Assembly: GCA_964057225.1 (NCBI GenBank)
Contig: OZ059897.1
Location: forward strand, 3,534,001-3,598,000
Direction of reading: 5' to 3'
Length of the DNA stretch: 64,000 nt
Source of the DNA: Auanema rhodensis
Lineage: Eukaryota > Nematoda > Chromadorea > Rhabditida > Rhabditidae
Positions 10,726 through 25,300 of this stretch are shown here, one piece after another (the first letter of the stretch is position 1; each line of letters begins with the position of its first letter). The notes under the pieces are model-generated. The model was not told the DNA's origin, did not search any database, and saw only the letters and a program-made list of their open reading frames with translations. A program made the translations under genes and the position numbers.

Positions 10726-13700
10726 TTATCAGATTTGAGTTAGCTTAAAAATGCACCGAGATATCAACTGATATATGTTCACACTCATATCCTCGATTAT
10801 CACCCTGAAGAATTGATTTTTTCGTTGAAAAACATTGTCCATCGTCTTCGTCTTGAAAAAAGGAATCTAAAAACATCTACTTTTTGTGAAATTATTTAGA
10901 AATTTTTCGGGAAAATTTTTGTCAAAATGTTTTTGGAAGCAATGTTGAGTGTACATGGGAACTCAGCATACACTAATGCATTATTTTTCAAACGATAATA
11001 ACTAATTTTTGTATAGAGCGTTTCTCAATGTGGTATAGTGCATTCGATGCGGATTTTTAAGCTGCGTTGATCTGTGTTATCAGATTTGAGTTAACTTAAA
11101 AATGCACCGAGATATCAACTGATATATGTTCACACTTATATCCTCGATTTTCACCCTGAAGAGATGATTTTTTCGTTGAATAACATTGTCCATCGTCTTC
11201 GTCTTGAGAAAAGGAATCTAAAAACATCTACTTTTTGTGAAATTATTTAGAAATTTTTCGGGAAAATTTTTGTCAAAATGTTTTTGGAAGCAATGTTGAG
11301 TGTACATGGGAACTCAACATACACTAATGCATTATTTTTCAAACGATCATAACTTATTTTTGTATAGAGCGTTTCTCAATGTAGTGTAGTGCATTCGATG
11401 CGGATTTTTAAGCTTCGTCGATCTGTGTTATCCGATTTGAGCTAGCTTGAAAATGTACCGAGATATCAACTGATATAGGTTCACACTTATATCCTCGATT
11501 TTCACCCTGAAGAATTTATTTTTTCGTTGAATAACATTGTCCATCGTCTTCGCCTTGAAAAAAGGAATCTAAAAACATCTACTTTTTGTGAAATTATTTA
11601 GAAATTTTTCGGGAAAATTTTTGTCAAAATGTTTTTGGAAGCAATGTTGAGTGTACATGGGAACTCAGCATACACTAATGCATTATTTTTCAAACGATAA
11701 TAACTAATTTTTGTATAGAGCGTTTCTCAATGTAGTATAGTGCATTCGATGCGGATTTTTAAGCTGCGTTGATCTGTGTTATCAGATTTGAGTTAGCTTA
11801 AAAATGCACCGAGATATCAACTGATATATGTTCACACTCATATCCTCGATTATCACCCTGAAGAATTGATTTTTTCGTTGAAAAACATTGTCCATCGTAT
11901 TTTTCTTGAAAAAAGGAATCTAAAAACATCTACTTTTTGTGAAATTATTTAGAAATTTTTCGGGAAAATTTTTGTCAAAATGTTTTTGGAAGCAATATTG
12001 AGTGTACATGGGAACTCAACATACACTAATGCATTATTTTTCAAACGATCATAACTAATTTTTGTAAATAGCGTTTCTCAATGTAGTATAGTGCATTCGA
12101 TGCGGATTTTTAAGCTGCGTGGATCTGTGTTATCAGATTTGAGTTAGCTTAAAAATGCACCGAGATATCAACTGATATAGGTTCACACTTATATCCTCGA
12201 TTTTCACCCTGAAGAAATGATTTTTTCGTTGAAAAACATTGTCCATCGTATTCGTCTTGAAAAAAGGAATCTAAAAACATCTACTTTTTGTGAAATTATT
12301 TAGAAATTTTTCGGGAAAATTTTTGTCAAAATGTTTTTGGAAGCAATGTTGAGTTTACATGGGAACTCAACATACACTAATGCATTATTTTTCAAACGAT
12401 CATAACTAATTTTTGTATAGAGCGTTTCTCAATGTAGTATAGTGCATTCGATGCGGATTTTTAAGCTGCGTTGATCTGTGTTATCAGATTTGAGTTAACT
12501 TAAAAATGCACCGAGATATCAACTGATATATGTTCACACTCATATCCCCGATTATCACCCTGAAGAATTGATTTTTTCGTTGAAAAACATTGTCCATCGT
12601 ATTTTTCTTGAAAAAAGGAATCTAAAAACATCTACTTTTTGTGAAATTATTTAGAAATTTTTCGGGAAAATTTTTGTCAAAATGTTTTTGGAAGCAATGT
12701 TGAGTGTACATGGGAACTCAACATACACTAATGCATTATTTTTCAAACGATCATAACTAATTCTTGTATAGAGCGTTTCTCAATGTAGTATAGTGCATTC
12801 GATGCGGATTTTTAAGCTGCGTTGATCTGTGTTATCAGATTTGAGTTAGCTTAAAAATGCACCGAGATATCAACTGATATATGTTCACACTTATATCCTC
12901 GATTTTCACCCTGAAGAAATGATTTTTTCGTTGAATAACATTGTCCATCGTCTTCGTCTTGAAAAAAGGAATCTAAAAACATCTACTTTTTGTGAAATTA
13001 TTTAGAAATTTTTCGGGAAAATTTTTGTCAAAATGTTTTTGGAAGCAATGTTGAGTGTACATGGGAACTCAACATACACTAATGCATTATTTTTCAAACG
13101 ATCATAACTAATTTTTGTATAGAGCGTTTCTCAATGTGGTATAGTGCATTCGATGCGGATTTTTAAGCTGCGTTGATCTGTGTTATCAGATTTGAGTTAA
13201 CTTAAAAATGCACCGAGATATCAACTGATATATGTTCACACTTATATCCTCGATTTTCACCCTGAAGAGATGATTTTTTCGTTGAATAACATTGTCCATC
13301 GTCTTCGTCTTGAAAAAAGGAATCTAAAAACATCTACTTTTTGTGAAATTATTTAGAAATTTTTCGGGAAAATTTTTGTCAAAATGTTTTTGGAAGCAAT
13401 GTTGAGTGTACATGGGAACTCAACATACACTAATGCATTATTTTTCAAACGATCATAACTAATTTTTGTATAGAGCGTTTCTCAATGTAGTATAGTGCAT
13501 TCGATGCGGATTTTTAAGCTGCGTTGATCTGTGTTATCAGATTTGAGTTAACTTAAAAATGCACCGAGATATCAACTGATATATGTTCACACTCATATCC
13601 TCGATTATCACCCTGAAGAATTGATTTTTTCGTTGAAAAACATTGTCCATCGTATTTTTCTTGAAAAAAGGAATCTAAAAACATCTACTTTTTGTGAAAT

Positions 13701-14235
13701 TATTTAGAAATTTTTCGGGAAAATTTTTGTCAAAATGTTTTTGGAAGCAATGTTGAGTGTACATGGGAACTCAACATACACTAATGCATTATTTTTCAAA
13801 CGATCATAATTAATTCTTGTATAGAGCGTTTCTCAATGTAGTATAGTGCATTCGATGCGGATTTTTAAGCTGCGTTGATCTGTGTTATCAGATTTGAGTT
13901 AGCTTAAAAATGCACCGAGATATCAACTGATATATGTTCACACTTATATCCTCGATTTTCACCCTGAAGAGATGATTTTTTCGTTGAATAACATTGTCCA
14001 TCGTCTTCGTCTTGAAAAAAGGAATCTAAAAACATCTACTTTTTGTGAAATTATTTAGAAATTTTTCGGGAAAATTTTTGTCAAAATGTTTTTGGAAGCA
14101 ATGTTGAGTGTACATGGGAACTCAACATACACTAATGCATTATTTTTCAAACGATCATAACTAATTTTTGTATAGAGCGTTTCTCAATGTAGTATAGTGC
14201 ATTCGATGCGGATTTTTAAGCTGCGTTGATCTGTG
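10726..14235. repeat. Mixed satellite region between ordered blocks
   Basis: Ten units in the order C/A hybrid, A2, B, C, G, C, D, A, C, D-like with GAGATG. The first unit is a hybrid (see 10831-10845). C units at 12480 and 13533 carry TTAACTT rather than TTAGCTT, a sub-type also found near 15640 and 48283. A single HindIII site lies at 11410-11415. No regular higher-order period is visible and no non-satellite sequence is present. Confidence 0.7.
10831..10845. other. Exchange interval in a C/A hybrid monomer
   Basis: The left part is class C (CTCAT, ATTATC, GAATTG, AAAAAC up to 10830). From 10846 it is CTTCGTC as in classes A and D instead of ATTTTTC. The switch must lie in these 15 bases if it was a single exchange. 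A gene-conversion tract or parallel point changes are alternatives. Confidence 0.5.
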
Positions 14236-14937
14236 TTATCAGATTTGAGTTAACTTAAAAATACACCGAGATATCAACTGATATATGTTCACACTTATAT
14301 CCTCGATTTTCACCCTGAAGAAATGATTTTTTCGTTGAAAAACATTGTCCATCGTATTCGTCTTGTAAAAAGGAATCTAAAAACATCTACTTTTTGTGAA
14401 ATTATTTAGAAATTTTTCGGCAAAATTTTTGTCAAAATGTTTTTGGAAGCAATGTTGAGTGTACATGGGAACTCAACATTCACTAATGCATTATTTTTCA
14501 AACGATCATAACTAATTTTTGTATAGAGCGTTTCTCATTGTAGTATAATGCATTCGATGCGGATTTTTAAGCTGCGTTGATCTGTGTTATCAGATTTGAG
14601 TTAACTTAAAAATGCACCGAGATATCAACTGATATATGTTCACACTTATATCCTCGATTTTCACCCTGAAGAAATGATTTTTTCGTTGAAAAACATTGTC
14701 CATCGTATTCGTCTTGTAAAAAGGAATCTAAAAACATCTACTTTTTGTGAAATTATTTAGAAATTTTTCGGCAAAATTTTTGTCAAAATGTTTTTGGAAG
14801 CAATGTTGAGTGTACATGGGAACTCAACATTCACTAATGCATTATTTTTCAAACGATCATAACTAATTTTTGTATAGAGCGTTTCTCATTGTAGTATAAT
14901 GCATTCGATGCGGATTTTTAAGCTGCTTTGATCTGTG
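14236..14937. repeat. Tandem pair of near-identical class J monomers
   Basis: Two consecutive J units share CTTGTAAAAAGG, CGGCAAAA, CAACATTC and CTCATTGTAGTATAATG. They differ only at a few sites, for example AAATACACC near 14262 versus AAATGCACC. This is the clearest single-monomer duplication in the window. Confidence 0.75.
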
Positions 14938-16692
14938 TTATCAGATTTGAGTTAACTTAAAAATGCACCGAGATATCAACTGATATAGGTTCACACTTAT
15001 ATCCTCGATTTTCACCCTGAAGAAATGATTTTTTCGTTGAAAAACATTGTCCATCGTCTTCGTCTTGAAAAAAGGAATCCAAAAACATCTACTTTTTGTA
15101 AAATTATTTAGAAATTTTTCGGGAAAATTTTTGTCAAAATGTTTTTGGAAGCAATGTTGAGTGTACATGGGAACTCAACATTCACTAATGCATTATTTTT
15201 CAAACGATCATAACTAATTTTTGTATAGAGCGTTTCTCAATGTGGTATAGTGCATTCGATGCGGATTTTTAAGCTGCGTTGATCTGTGTTATCAGATTTG
15301 AGTTAACTTAAAAATGCACCGAGATATCAACTGATATATGTTCACACTTATATCCTCGATTTTCACCCTGAAGAGATGATTTTTTCGTTGAATAACATTG
15401 TCCATCGTCTTCGTCTTGAAAAAAGGAATCTAAAAACATCTACTTTTTGTGAAATTATTTAGAAATTTTTCGGGAAAATTTTTGTCAAAATGTTTTTGGA
15501 AGCAATGTTGAGTGTACATGGGAACTCAACATACACTAATGCATTATTTTTCAAACGATCATAACTAATTTTTGTATAGAGCGTTTCTCAATGTAGTATA
15601 GTGCATTCGATGCGGATTTTTAAGCTGCGTTGATCTGTGTTATCAGATTTGAGTTAACTTAAAAATGCACCGAGATATCAACTGATATATGTTCACACTC
15701 ATATCCTCGATTATCACCCTGAAGAATTGATTTTTTCGTTGAAAAACATTGTCCATCGTATTTTTCTTGAAAAAAGGAATCTAAAAACATCTACTTTTTG
15801 TGAAATTATTTAGAAATTTTTCGGGAAAATTTTTGTCAAAATGTTTTTGGAAGCAATGTTGAGTGTACATGGGAACTCAACATACACTAATGCATTATTT
15901 TTCAAACGATCATAACTAATTTTTGTATAGAGCGTTTCTCAATGTAGTATAGTGCATTCGATGCGGATTTTTAAGCTGCGTTGATCTGTGTTATCAGATT
16001 TGAGTTAACTTAAAAATGCACCGAGATATCAACTGATATATGTTCACACTTATATCCTCGATTTTCACCCTGAAGAAATGATTTTTTCGTTGAAAAACAT
16101 TGTCCATCGTATTCGTCTTGTAAAAAGGAATCTAAAAACATCTACTTTTTGTGAAATTATTTAGAAATTTTTCGGCAAAATTTTTGTCAAAATGTTTTTG
16201 GAAGCAATGTTGAGTGTACATGGGAACTCAACATTCACTAATGCATTATTTTTCAAACGATCATAACTAATTTTTGTATAGAGCGTTTCTCATTGTAGTA
16301 TAATGCATTCGATGCGGATTTTTAAGCTGCTTTGATCTGTGTTATCAGATTTGAGTTAACTTAAAAATGCACCGAGATATCAACTGATATAGGTTCACAC
16401 TTATATCCTCGATTTTCACCCTGAAGAAATGATTTTTTCGTTGAAAAACATTGTCCATCGTCTTCGTCTTGAAAAAAGGAATCCAAAAACATCTACTTTT
16501 CGTAAAATTATTTAGAAATTTTTCGGGAAAATTTTTGTCAAAATGTTTTTGGAAGCAATGTTGAGTGTACATGGGAACTCAACATACACTAATGCATTAT
16601 TTTTCAAACGATCATAACTAATTTTTGTATAGAGCGTTTCTCAATGTAGTATAGTGCATTCGATGCGGATTTTTAAGCTGCGTTGATCTGTG
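14587..16692. repeat. J-K-A-C block followed by a second J-K, offset 1,404 bp
   Basis: The J and K units at 14587-15288 recur at 15991-16692, exactly four monomers later, with the same markers including GCTTTGAT before K. Copy-specific changes are TTTCGTAAAATT near 16498 and CAACATAC versus CAACATTC in the K units. An A and a C unit (15289-15990) lie between. Confidence 0.75.
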
Positions 16693-18096
16693 TTATCAGA
16701 TTTGAGTTAACTTAAAAATGCACCGAGATATCAACTGATATATGTTCACACTCATATCCTCGATTATCACCCTGAAGAATTGATTTTTTCGTTGAAAAAC
16801 TATGTCCATCGTATTTTTCTTGAAAAAAGGAATCTAAAAACATCTACTTTTTGTGAAATTATTTAGAAATTTTTCGGGAAAATTTTTGTCAAAATGTTTT
16901 TGGAAGCAATGTTGAGTGTACATGGGAACTCAACATACACTAATGCATTATTTTTCAAACGATCATAACTAATTCTTGTATAGAGCGTTTCTCAATGTAG
17001 TATAGTGCATTCGATGCGGATTTTTAAGCTACGTTGATCTGTGTTATCAGATTTGAGTTAGCTTAAAAATGCACCGAGATATCAACTGATATATGTTCAC
17101 ACTTATATCCTCGATTTTCACCCTGAAGAAATGATTTTTTCGTTGAAAAACATTGTCCATCGTATTCGTCTTGAAAAAAGGAATCTAAAAACATCTACTT
17201 TTTGTGAAATTATTTAGAAATTTTTCGGGAAAATTTTTGTCAAAATGTTTTTGGAAGCAATGTTGAGTGTACATGGGAACTCAACATACACTAATGCATT
17301 ATTTTTCAAACGATCATAACTAATTTTTGTATAGAGCGTTTCTCAATGTAGTATAGTGCATTCGATGCGGATTTTTAAGCTGCGTTGATCTGTGTTATCA
17401 GATTTGAGTTAACTTAAAAATGCACCGAGATATCAACTGATATATGTTCACACTCATATCCTCGATTATCACCCTGAAGAATTGATTTTTTCGTTGAAAA
17501 ACTATGTCCATCGTATTTTTCTTGAAAAAAGGAATCTAAAAACATCTACTTTTTGTGAAATTATTTAGAAATTTTTCGGGAAAATTTTTGTCAAAATGTT
17601 TTTGGAAGCAATGTTGAGTGTACATGGGAACTCAACATACACTAATGCATTATTTTTCAAACGATCATAACTAATTCTTGTATAGAGCGTTTCTCAATGT
17701 AGTATAGTGCATTCGATGCGGATTTTTAAGCTACGTTGATCTGTGTTATCAGATTTGAGTTAGCTTAAAAATGCACCGAGATATCAACTGATATATGTTC
17801 ACACTTATATCCTCGATTTTCACCCTGAAGAAATGATTTTTTCGTTGAATAACATTGTCCATCTTCTTCGTCTTGAAAAAAGGAATCTAAAAACATCTAC
17901 TTTTTGTGAAATTATTTAGAAATTTTTCGGGAAAATTTTTGTCAAAATGTTTTTGGAAGCAATGTTGAGTGTACATGGGAACTCAACATACACTAATGCA
18001 TTATTTTTCAAACGATCATAACTAATTTTTGTATAGAGCGTTTCTCAATGTGGTATAGTGCATTCGATGCGGATTTTTAAGCTGCGTTGATCTGTG
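16693..18096. repeat. C3-based dimer (702 bp), two copies
   Basis: C3 units beginning near 16693 and 17395 share AACTATGTCC, ATTTTTC, TTCTTGTATAGAG and CTACGTTGAT. Each is followed by a TTAGCTT, GAAATG unit. The first follower is L (AAAAAC, ATTCGTC) and the second is M (AATAAC, ATCTTCTTCG), so the partners have diverged or one was replaced. Confidence 0.75.
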
Positions 18097-21000
18097 TTAT
18101 CAGATTTGAGTTAACTTAAAAATGCACCGAGATATCAACTGATATATGTTCACACTTATATCCTCGATTTTCACCCTGAAGAGATGATTTTTTCGTTGAA
18201 TAACATTGTCCATCGTCTTCGTCTTGAAAAAAGGAATCTAAAAACACCTACTTTTTGTGAAATTATTTAGAAATTTTTCGGGAAAATTTTTGTCAAAATG
18301 TTTTTGGAAGCAATGTTGAGTGTACATGGGAACTCAACATACACTAATGCATTATTTTTCAAACAATCATAACTAATTTTTGTATAGAGCGTTTCTCAAT
18401 GTAGTATAGTGCATTCGATGCGGATTTTTAAGCTGCTTTGATCTGTGTTATCAGATTTGAGTTAACTTAAAAATGCACCGAGATATCAACTGATATAGGT
18501 TCACACTTATATCCTCGATTTTCACCCTGAAGAAATGATTTTTTCGTTGAAAAACATTGTCCATCGTATTCGTCTTGAAAAAAGGAATCTAAAAACATCT
18601 ACTTTTTGTGAAATTATTTAGAAATTGTTCGGGAAAATTTTTGTCAAAATGTTTTTGGAAGCAATGTTGAGTGTACATGGGAACTCAACATACACTAATG
18701 CATTATTTTTCAAACGATCATAACTAATTTTTGTATAGAGCGTTTCTCAATGTAGTATAGTGCATTCGATGCGGATTTTTAAGCTGCGTTGATCTGTGTT
18801 ATCAGATTTGAGTTAACTTAAAAATGCACCGAGATATCAACTGATATAGGTTCACACATATATCCTCGATTTTTACCCTGAAGAAATGATTTTTCCGTTG
18901 AAAAACATTGTCCATCGTCTTCGTCTTGAAAAAAGGAATCTAAAAACATCTACTTTTTGTGAAATTATTCAGAAAATTTTCGGGAAAATTTTTGTCAAAA
19001 TGTTTTTGGAAGCAATGTTGAGTGTACATGGGAACTCAACATACACTAATGCATTATTTTTCAAACGATCATAACTAATTTTTGTATAGAGCGTTTTTTA
19101 ATGTAGTATAATGCATTCGATGCGGATTTTTAAGCTGCGTTGATCTGTGTTATCAGATTTGAGTTAGCTTAAAAATGCACCGAGATATCAACTGATATAT
19201 GTTCACACTCATATCCTCGATTATCACCCTGAAGAATTGATTTTTTCGTTGAAAAACATTGTCCATCGTATTTTTCTTGAAAAAAGGAATCTAAAAACAT
19301 CTACTTTTTGTGAAATTATTCAGAAAATTTTCGGGAAAATTTTTGTCAAAATGTTTTTGGAAGCAATGTTGAGTGTACATGGGAACTCAACATACACTAA
19401 TGCATTATTTTTCAAACGATCATAACTAATTTTTGTATAGAGCGTTTCTCAATGTGGTATAGTGCATTCGATGCGGATTTTTAAGCTGCGTTGATCTGTG
19501 TTATCAGATTTGAGTTAACTTAAAAATGCACCGAGATATCAACTGATATATGTTCACACTCATATCCTCGATTATCACCCTGAAGAATTGATTTTTTCGT
19601 TGAAAAACATTGTCCATCGTATTTTTCTTGAAAAAAGGAATCTAAAAACATCTACTTTTTGTGAAATTATTCAGAAAATTTTCGGGAAAATTTTTGTCAA
19701 AATGTTTTTGGAAGCAATGTTGAGTGTACATGGGAACTCAACATACACTAATGCATTATTTTTCAAACGATCATAACTAATTTTTGTATAGAGCGTTTCT
19801 CAATGTGGTATAGTGCATTCGATGCGGATTTTTAAGCTGCGTTGATCTGTGTTATCAGATTTGAGTTAACTTAAAAATGCACCGAGATATCAACTGATAT
19901 ATGTTCACACTTATATCCTCGATTTTCACCCTGAAGAGATGATTTTTTCGTTGAATAACATTGTCCATCGTCTTCGTCTTGAAAAAAGGAATCTAAAAAC
20001 ACCTACTTTTTGTGAAATTATTTAGAAATTTTTCGGGAAAATTTTTGTCAAAATGTTTTTGGAAGCAATGTTGAGTGTACATGGGAACTCAACATACACT
20101 AATGCATTATTTTTCAAACAATCATAACTAATTTTTGTATAGAGCGTTTCTCAATGTAGTATAGTGCATTCGATGCGGATTTTTAAGCTGCTTTGATCTG
20201 TGTTATCAGATTTGAGTTAACTTAAAAATGCACCGAGATATCAACTGATATAGGTTCACACTTATATCCTCGATTTTCACCCTGAAGAAATGATTTTTTC
20301 GTTGAAAAACATTGTCCATCGTATTCGTCTTGAAAAAAGGAATCTAAAAACATCTACTTTTTGTGAAATTATTTAGAAATTGTTCGGGAAAATTTTTGTC
20401 AAAATGTTTTTGGAAGCAATGTTGAGTGTACATGGGAACTCAACATACACTAATGCATTATTTTTCAAACGATCATAACTAATTTTTGTATAGAGCGTTT
20501 CTCAATGTAGTATAGTGCATTCGATGCGGATTTTTAAGCTGCGTTGATCTGTGTTATCAGATTTGAGTTAACTTAAAAATGCACCGAGATATCAACTGAT
20601 ATAGGTTCACACATATATCCTCGATTTTCACCCTGAAGAAATGATTTTTCCGTTGAAAAACATTGTCCATCGTCTTCGTCTTGAAAAAAGGAATCTAAAA
20701 ACATCTACTTTTTGTGAAATTATTCAGAAAATTTTCGGGAAAATTTTTGTCAAAATGTTTTTGGAAGCAATGTTGAGTGTACATGGGAACTCAACATACA
20801 CTAATGCATTATTTTTCAAACGATCATAACTAATTTTTGTATAGAGCGTTTTTTAATGTAGTATAATGCATTCGATGCGGATTTTTAAGCTGCGTTGATC
20901 TGTGTTATCAGATTTGAGTTAGCTTAAAAATGCACCGAGATATCAACTGATATATGTTCACACTCATATCCTCGATTATCACCCTGAAGAATTGATTTTT

Positions 21001-21255
21001 TCGTTGAAAAACATTGTCCATCGTATTTTTCTTGAAAAAAGGAATCTAAAAACATCTACTTTTTGTGAAATTATTTAGAAATTTTTCGGGAAAATTTTTG
21101 TCAAAATGTTTTTGGAAGCAATGTTGAGTGTACATGGGAACTCAACATACACTAATGCATTATTTTTCAAACGATCATAACTAATTCTTGTATAGAGCGT
21201 TTCTCAATGTAGTATAGTGCATTCGATGCGGATTTTTAAGCTGCGTTGATCTGTG
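18097..21255. repeat. A-N-P-C block duplicated at 1,755 bp
   Basis: Units at 18097-19500 recur at 19852-21255. Shared rare markers are ACACCTAC, AAACAATCAT, GCTTTGAT, AAATTGTTCGG, CACATATATCC, TTTTCCGTTG and TTTTTTAATGTAGTATAATG. An extra C unit (19501-19851) with the same TTCAGAAAATTTT as its left neighbour ends the first copy. P differs at TTTTACCC (near 18873) versus TTTCACCC. The C unit of the second copy has TTTAGAAATTTT. Confidence 0.8.
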
Positions 21256-22308
21256 TTATCAGATTTGAGTTAGCTTAAAAATGCACCGAGATATCAACTG
21301 ATATATGTTCACACTTATATCCTCGATTTTCACCCTGAAGAGATGATTTTTTCGTTGAATAACATTGTCCATCGTCTTCGTCTTGAAAAAAGGAATCTAA
21401 AAACATCTACTTTTTGTGAAATTATTTAGAAATTTTTCGGGAAAATTTTTGTCAAAATGTTTTTGGAAGCAATGTTGAGTGTACATGGGAACTCAACATA
21501 CACTAATGCATTATTTTTCAAACGATCATAACTAATTTTTGTATAGAGCGTTTCTCAATGTAGTATAGTGCATTCGATGCGGATTTTTAAGCTGCGTCGA
21601 TCTGTGTTATCAGATTTGAGTTAGCTTAAAAATGCACCGAGATATCAACTGATATATGTTCACACTCATATCCTCGATTATCACCCTGAAGAATTGATTT
21701 TTTCGTTGAAAAACATTGTCCATCGTATTTTTCTTGAAAAAAGGAATCTAAAAACATCTACTTTTTGTGAAATTATTTAGAAATTTTTCGGGAAAATTTT
21801 TGTCAAAATGTTTTTGGAAGCAATGTTGAGTGTACATGGGAACTCAACATACACTAATGCATTATTTTTCAAACGATCATAACTAATTTTTGTATAGAGC
21901 GTTTCTCAATGTGGTATAGTGCATTCGATGCGGATTTTTAAGCTGCGTTGATCTGTGTTATCAGATTTGAGTTAACTTAAAAATGCACCGAGATATCAAC
22001 TGATATATGTTCACACTTATATCCTCGATTTTCACCCTGAAGAGATGATTTTTTCGTTGAATAACATTGTCCATCGTCTTCGTCTTGAAAAAAGGAATCT
22101 AAAAACATCTACTTTTTGTGAAATTATTTAGAAATTTTTCGGGAAAATTTTTGTCAAAATGTTTTTGGAAGCAATGTTGAGTGTACATGGGAACTCAACA
22201 TACACTAATGCATTATTTTTCAAACGATCATAACTAATTTTTGTATAGAGCGTTTCTCAATGTAGTATAGTGCATTCGATGCGGATTTTAAAGCTGCTTT
22301 GATCTGTG

Positions 22309-25300
22309 TTATCAGATTTGAGTTAACTTAAAAATGCACCGAGATATCAACTGATATAGGTTCACACTTATATCCTCGATTTTCACCCTGAAGAAATGAT
22401 TTTTTCGTTGAAAAACATTGTCCATCGTATTCGTCTTGAAAAAAGGAATCTAAAAACATCTACTTTTTGTGAAATTATTTAGAAATTTTTCGGGAAAATT
22501 TTTGTCAAAATGTTTTTGGAAGCAATGTTGAGTGTACATGGGAACTCAGCATACACTAATGCATTATTTTTCAAACGATAATAACTAATTTTTGTATAGA
22601 GCGTTTCTCAATGTGGTATAGTGCATTCGATGCGGATTTTTAAGCTGCGTTGATCTGTGTTATCAGATTTGAGTTAACTTAAAAATGCACCGAGATATCA
22701 ACTGATATATGTTCACACTTATATCCTCGATTTTCACCCTGAAGAGATGATTTTTTCGTTGAATAACATTGTCCATCGTCTTCGTCTTGAGAAAAGGAAT
22801 CTAAAAACATCTACTTTTTGTGAAATTATTTAGAAATTTTTCGGGAAAATTTTTGTCAAAATGTTTTTGGAAGCAATGTTGAGTGTACATGGGAACTCAA
22901 CATACACTAATGCATTATTTTTCAAACGATCATAACTTATTTTTGTATAGAGCGTTTCTCAATGTAGTGTAGTGCATTCGATGCGGATTTTTAAGCTGCG
23001 TCGATCTGTGTTATCCGATTTGAGCTAGCTTGAAAATGTACCGAGATATCAACTGATATAGGTTCACACTTATATCCTCGATTTTCACCCTGAAGAATTT
23101 ATTTTTTCGTTGAATAACATTGTCCATCGTCTTCGCCTTGAAAAAAGGAATCTAAAAACATCTACTTTTTGTGAAATTATTTAGAAATTTTTCGGGAAAA
23201 TTTTTGTCAAAATGTTTTTGGAAGCAATGTTGAGTGTACATGGGAACTCAGCATACACTAATGCATTATTTTTCAAACGATAATAACTAATTTTTGTATA
23301 GAGCGTTTCTCAATGTAGTATAGTGCATTCGATGCGGATTTTTAAGCTGCGTCGATCTGTGTTATCCGATTTGAGCTAGCTTGAAAATGTACCGAGATAT
23401 CAACTGATATATGTTCACACTTATATCCTCGATTTTCACCCTGAAGAAATGATTTTTTCGTTGAATAACATTGTCCATCATCTTCGTCTTGAAAAAAGGA
23501 ATCTAAAAACATCTACTTTTTGTGAAATTATTCAGAAATTTTTCGGGAAAATTTTTGTCAAAATGTTTTTGGAAGCAATGTTGAGTGTACATGGGAACTC
23601 AACATACACTAATGCATTATTTTTCAAACGATCATAACTAATTTTTGTATAGAGCGTTTCTCAATGTAGTATAGTGCATTCGATGCGGATTTTAAAGCTG
23701 CTTTGATCTGTGTTATCAGATTTGAGTTAACTTAAAAATGCACCGAGATATCAACTGATATAGGTTCACACTTATATCCTCGATTTTCACCCTGAAGAAA
23801 TGATTTTTTCGTTGAAAAACATTGTCCATCGTATTCGTCTTGAAAAAAGGAATCTAAAAACATCTACTTTTTGTGAAATTATTTAGAAATTTTTCGGGAA
23901 AATTTTTGTCAAAATGTTTTTGGAAGCAATGTTGAGTGTACATGGGAACTCAGCATACACTAATGCATTATTTTTCAAACGATAATAACTAATTTTTGTA
24001 TAGAGCGTTTCTCAATGTGGTATAGTGCATTCGATGCGGATTTTTAAGCTGCGTTGATCTGTGTTATCAGATTTGAGTTAACTTAAAAATGCACCGAGAT
24101 ATCAACTGATATATGTTCACACTTATATCCTCGATTTTCACCCTGAAGAGATGATTTTTTCGTTGAATAACATTGTCCATCGTCTTCGTCTTGAGAAAAG
24201 GAATCTAAAAACATCTACTTTTTGTGAAATTATTTAGAAATTTTTCGGGAAAATTTTTGTCAAAATGTTTTTGGAAGCAATGTTGAGTGTACATGGGAAC
24301 TCAACATACACTAATGCATTATTTTTCAAACGATCATAACTTATTTTTGTATAGAGCGTTTCTCAATGTAGTGTAGTGCATTCGATGCGGATTTTTAAGC
24401 TGCGTCGATCTGTGTTATCCGATTTGAGCTAGCTTGAAAATGTACCGAGATATCAACTGATATAGGTTCACACTTATATCCTCGATTTTCACCCTGAAGA
24501 ATTTATTTTTTCGTTGAATAACATTGTCCATCGTCTTCGCCTTGAAAAAAGGAATCTAAAAACATCTACTTTTTGTGAAATTATTTAGAAATTTTTCGGG
24601 AAAATTTTTGTCAAAATGTTTTTGGAAGCAATGTTGAGTGTACATGGGAACTCAGCATACACTAATGCATTATTTTTCAAACGATAATAACTAATTTTTG
24701 TATAGAGCGTTTCTCAATGTAGTATAGTGCATTCGATGCGGATTTTTAAGCTGCGTTGATCTGTGTTATCAGATTTGAGTTAGCTTAAAAATGCACCGAG
24801 ATATCAACTGATATATGTTCACACTCATATCCTCGATTATCACCCTGAAGAATTGATTTTTTCGTTGAAAAACATTGTCCATCGTATTTTTCTTGAAAAA
24901 AGGAATCTAAAAACATCTACTTTTTGTGAAATTATTTAGAAATTTTTCGGGAAAATTTTTGTCAAAATGTTTTTGGAAGCAATGTTGAGTGTACATGGGA
25001 ACTCAACATACACTAATGCATTATTTTTCAAACGATCATAACTAATTCTTGTATAGAGCGTTTCTCAATGTAGTATAGTGCATTCGATGCGGATTTTTAA
25101 GCTGCGTTGATCTGTGTTATCAGATTTGAGTTAGCTTAAAAATGCACCGAGATATCAACTGATATATGTTCACACTTATATCCTCGATTTTCACCCTGAA
25201 GAAATGATTTTTTCGTTGAATAACATTGTCCATCGTCTTCGTCTTGAAAAAAGGAATCTAAAAACATCTACTTTTTGTGAAATTATTTAGAAATTTTTCG

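Larger units (their letters stand above)
14236..22308. repeat. Locally duplicated satellite region with J, K, C3, L, M, N and P monomers
   Basis: These classes are rare or absent between 22.4 and 58.3 kb and reappear after 58.35 kb. The order is J-J-K-A-C-J-K, C3-L-C3-M, A-N-P-C-C, A-N-P-C, then D-like, C, A. Markers include CTTGTAAAAAGG with CGGCAAAA (J), GGAATCCAAAA with TGTAAAATT (K), AACTATGTCC (C3), CTACGTTGAT, ATCTTCTTCG (M), ACACCTAC with AAACAATC (A variant), AAATTGTTCGG (N) and CACATATATCC with TTTTCCGTTG (P). The region is built from several small tandem duplications, listed separately. Confidence 0.8.
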
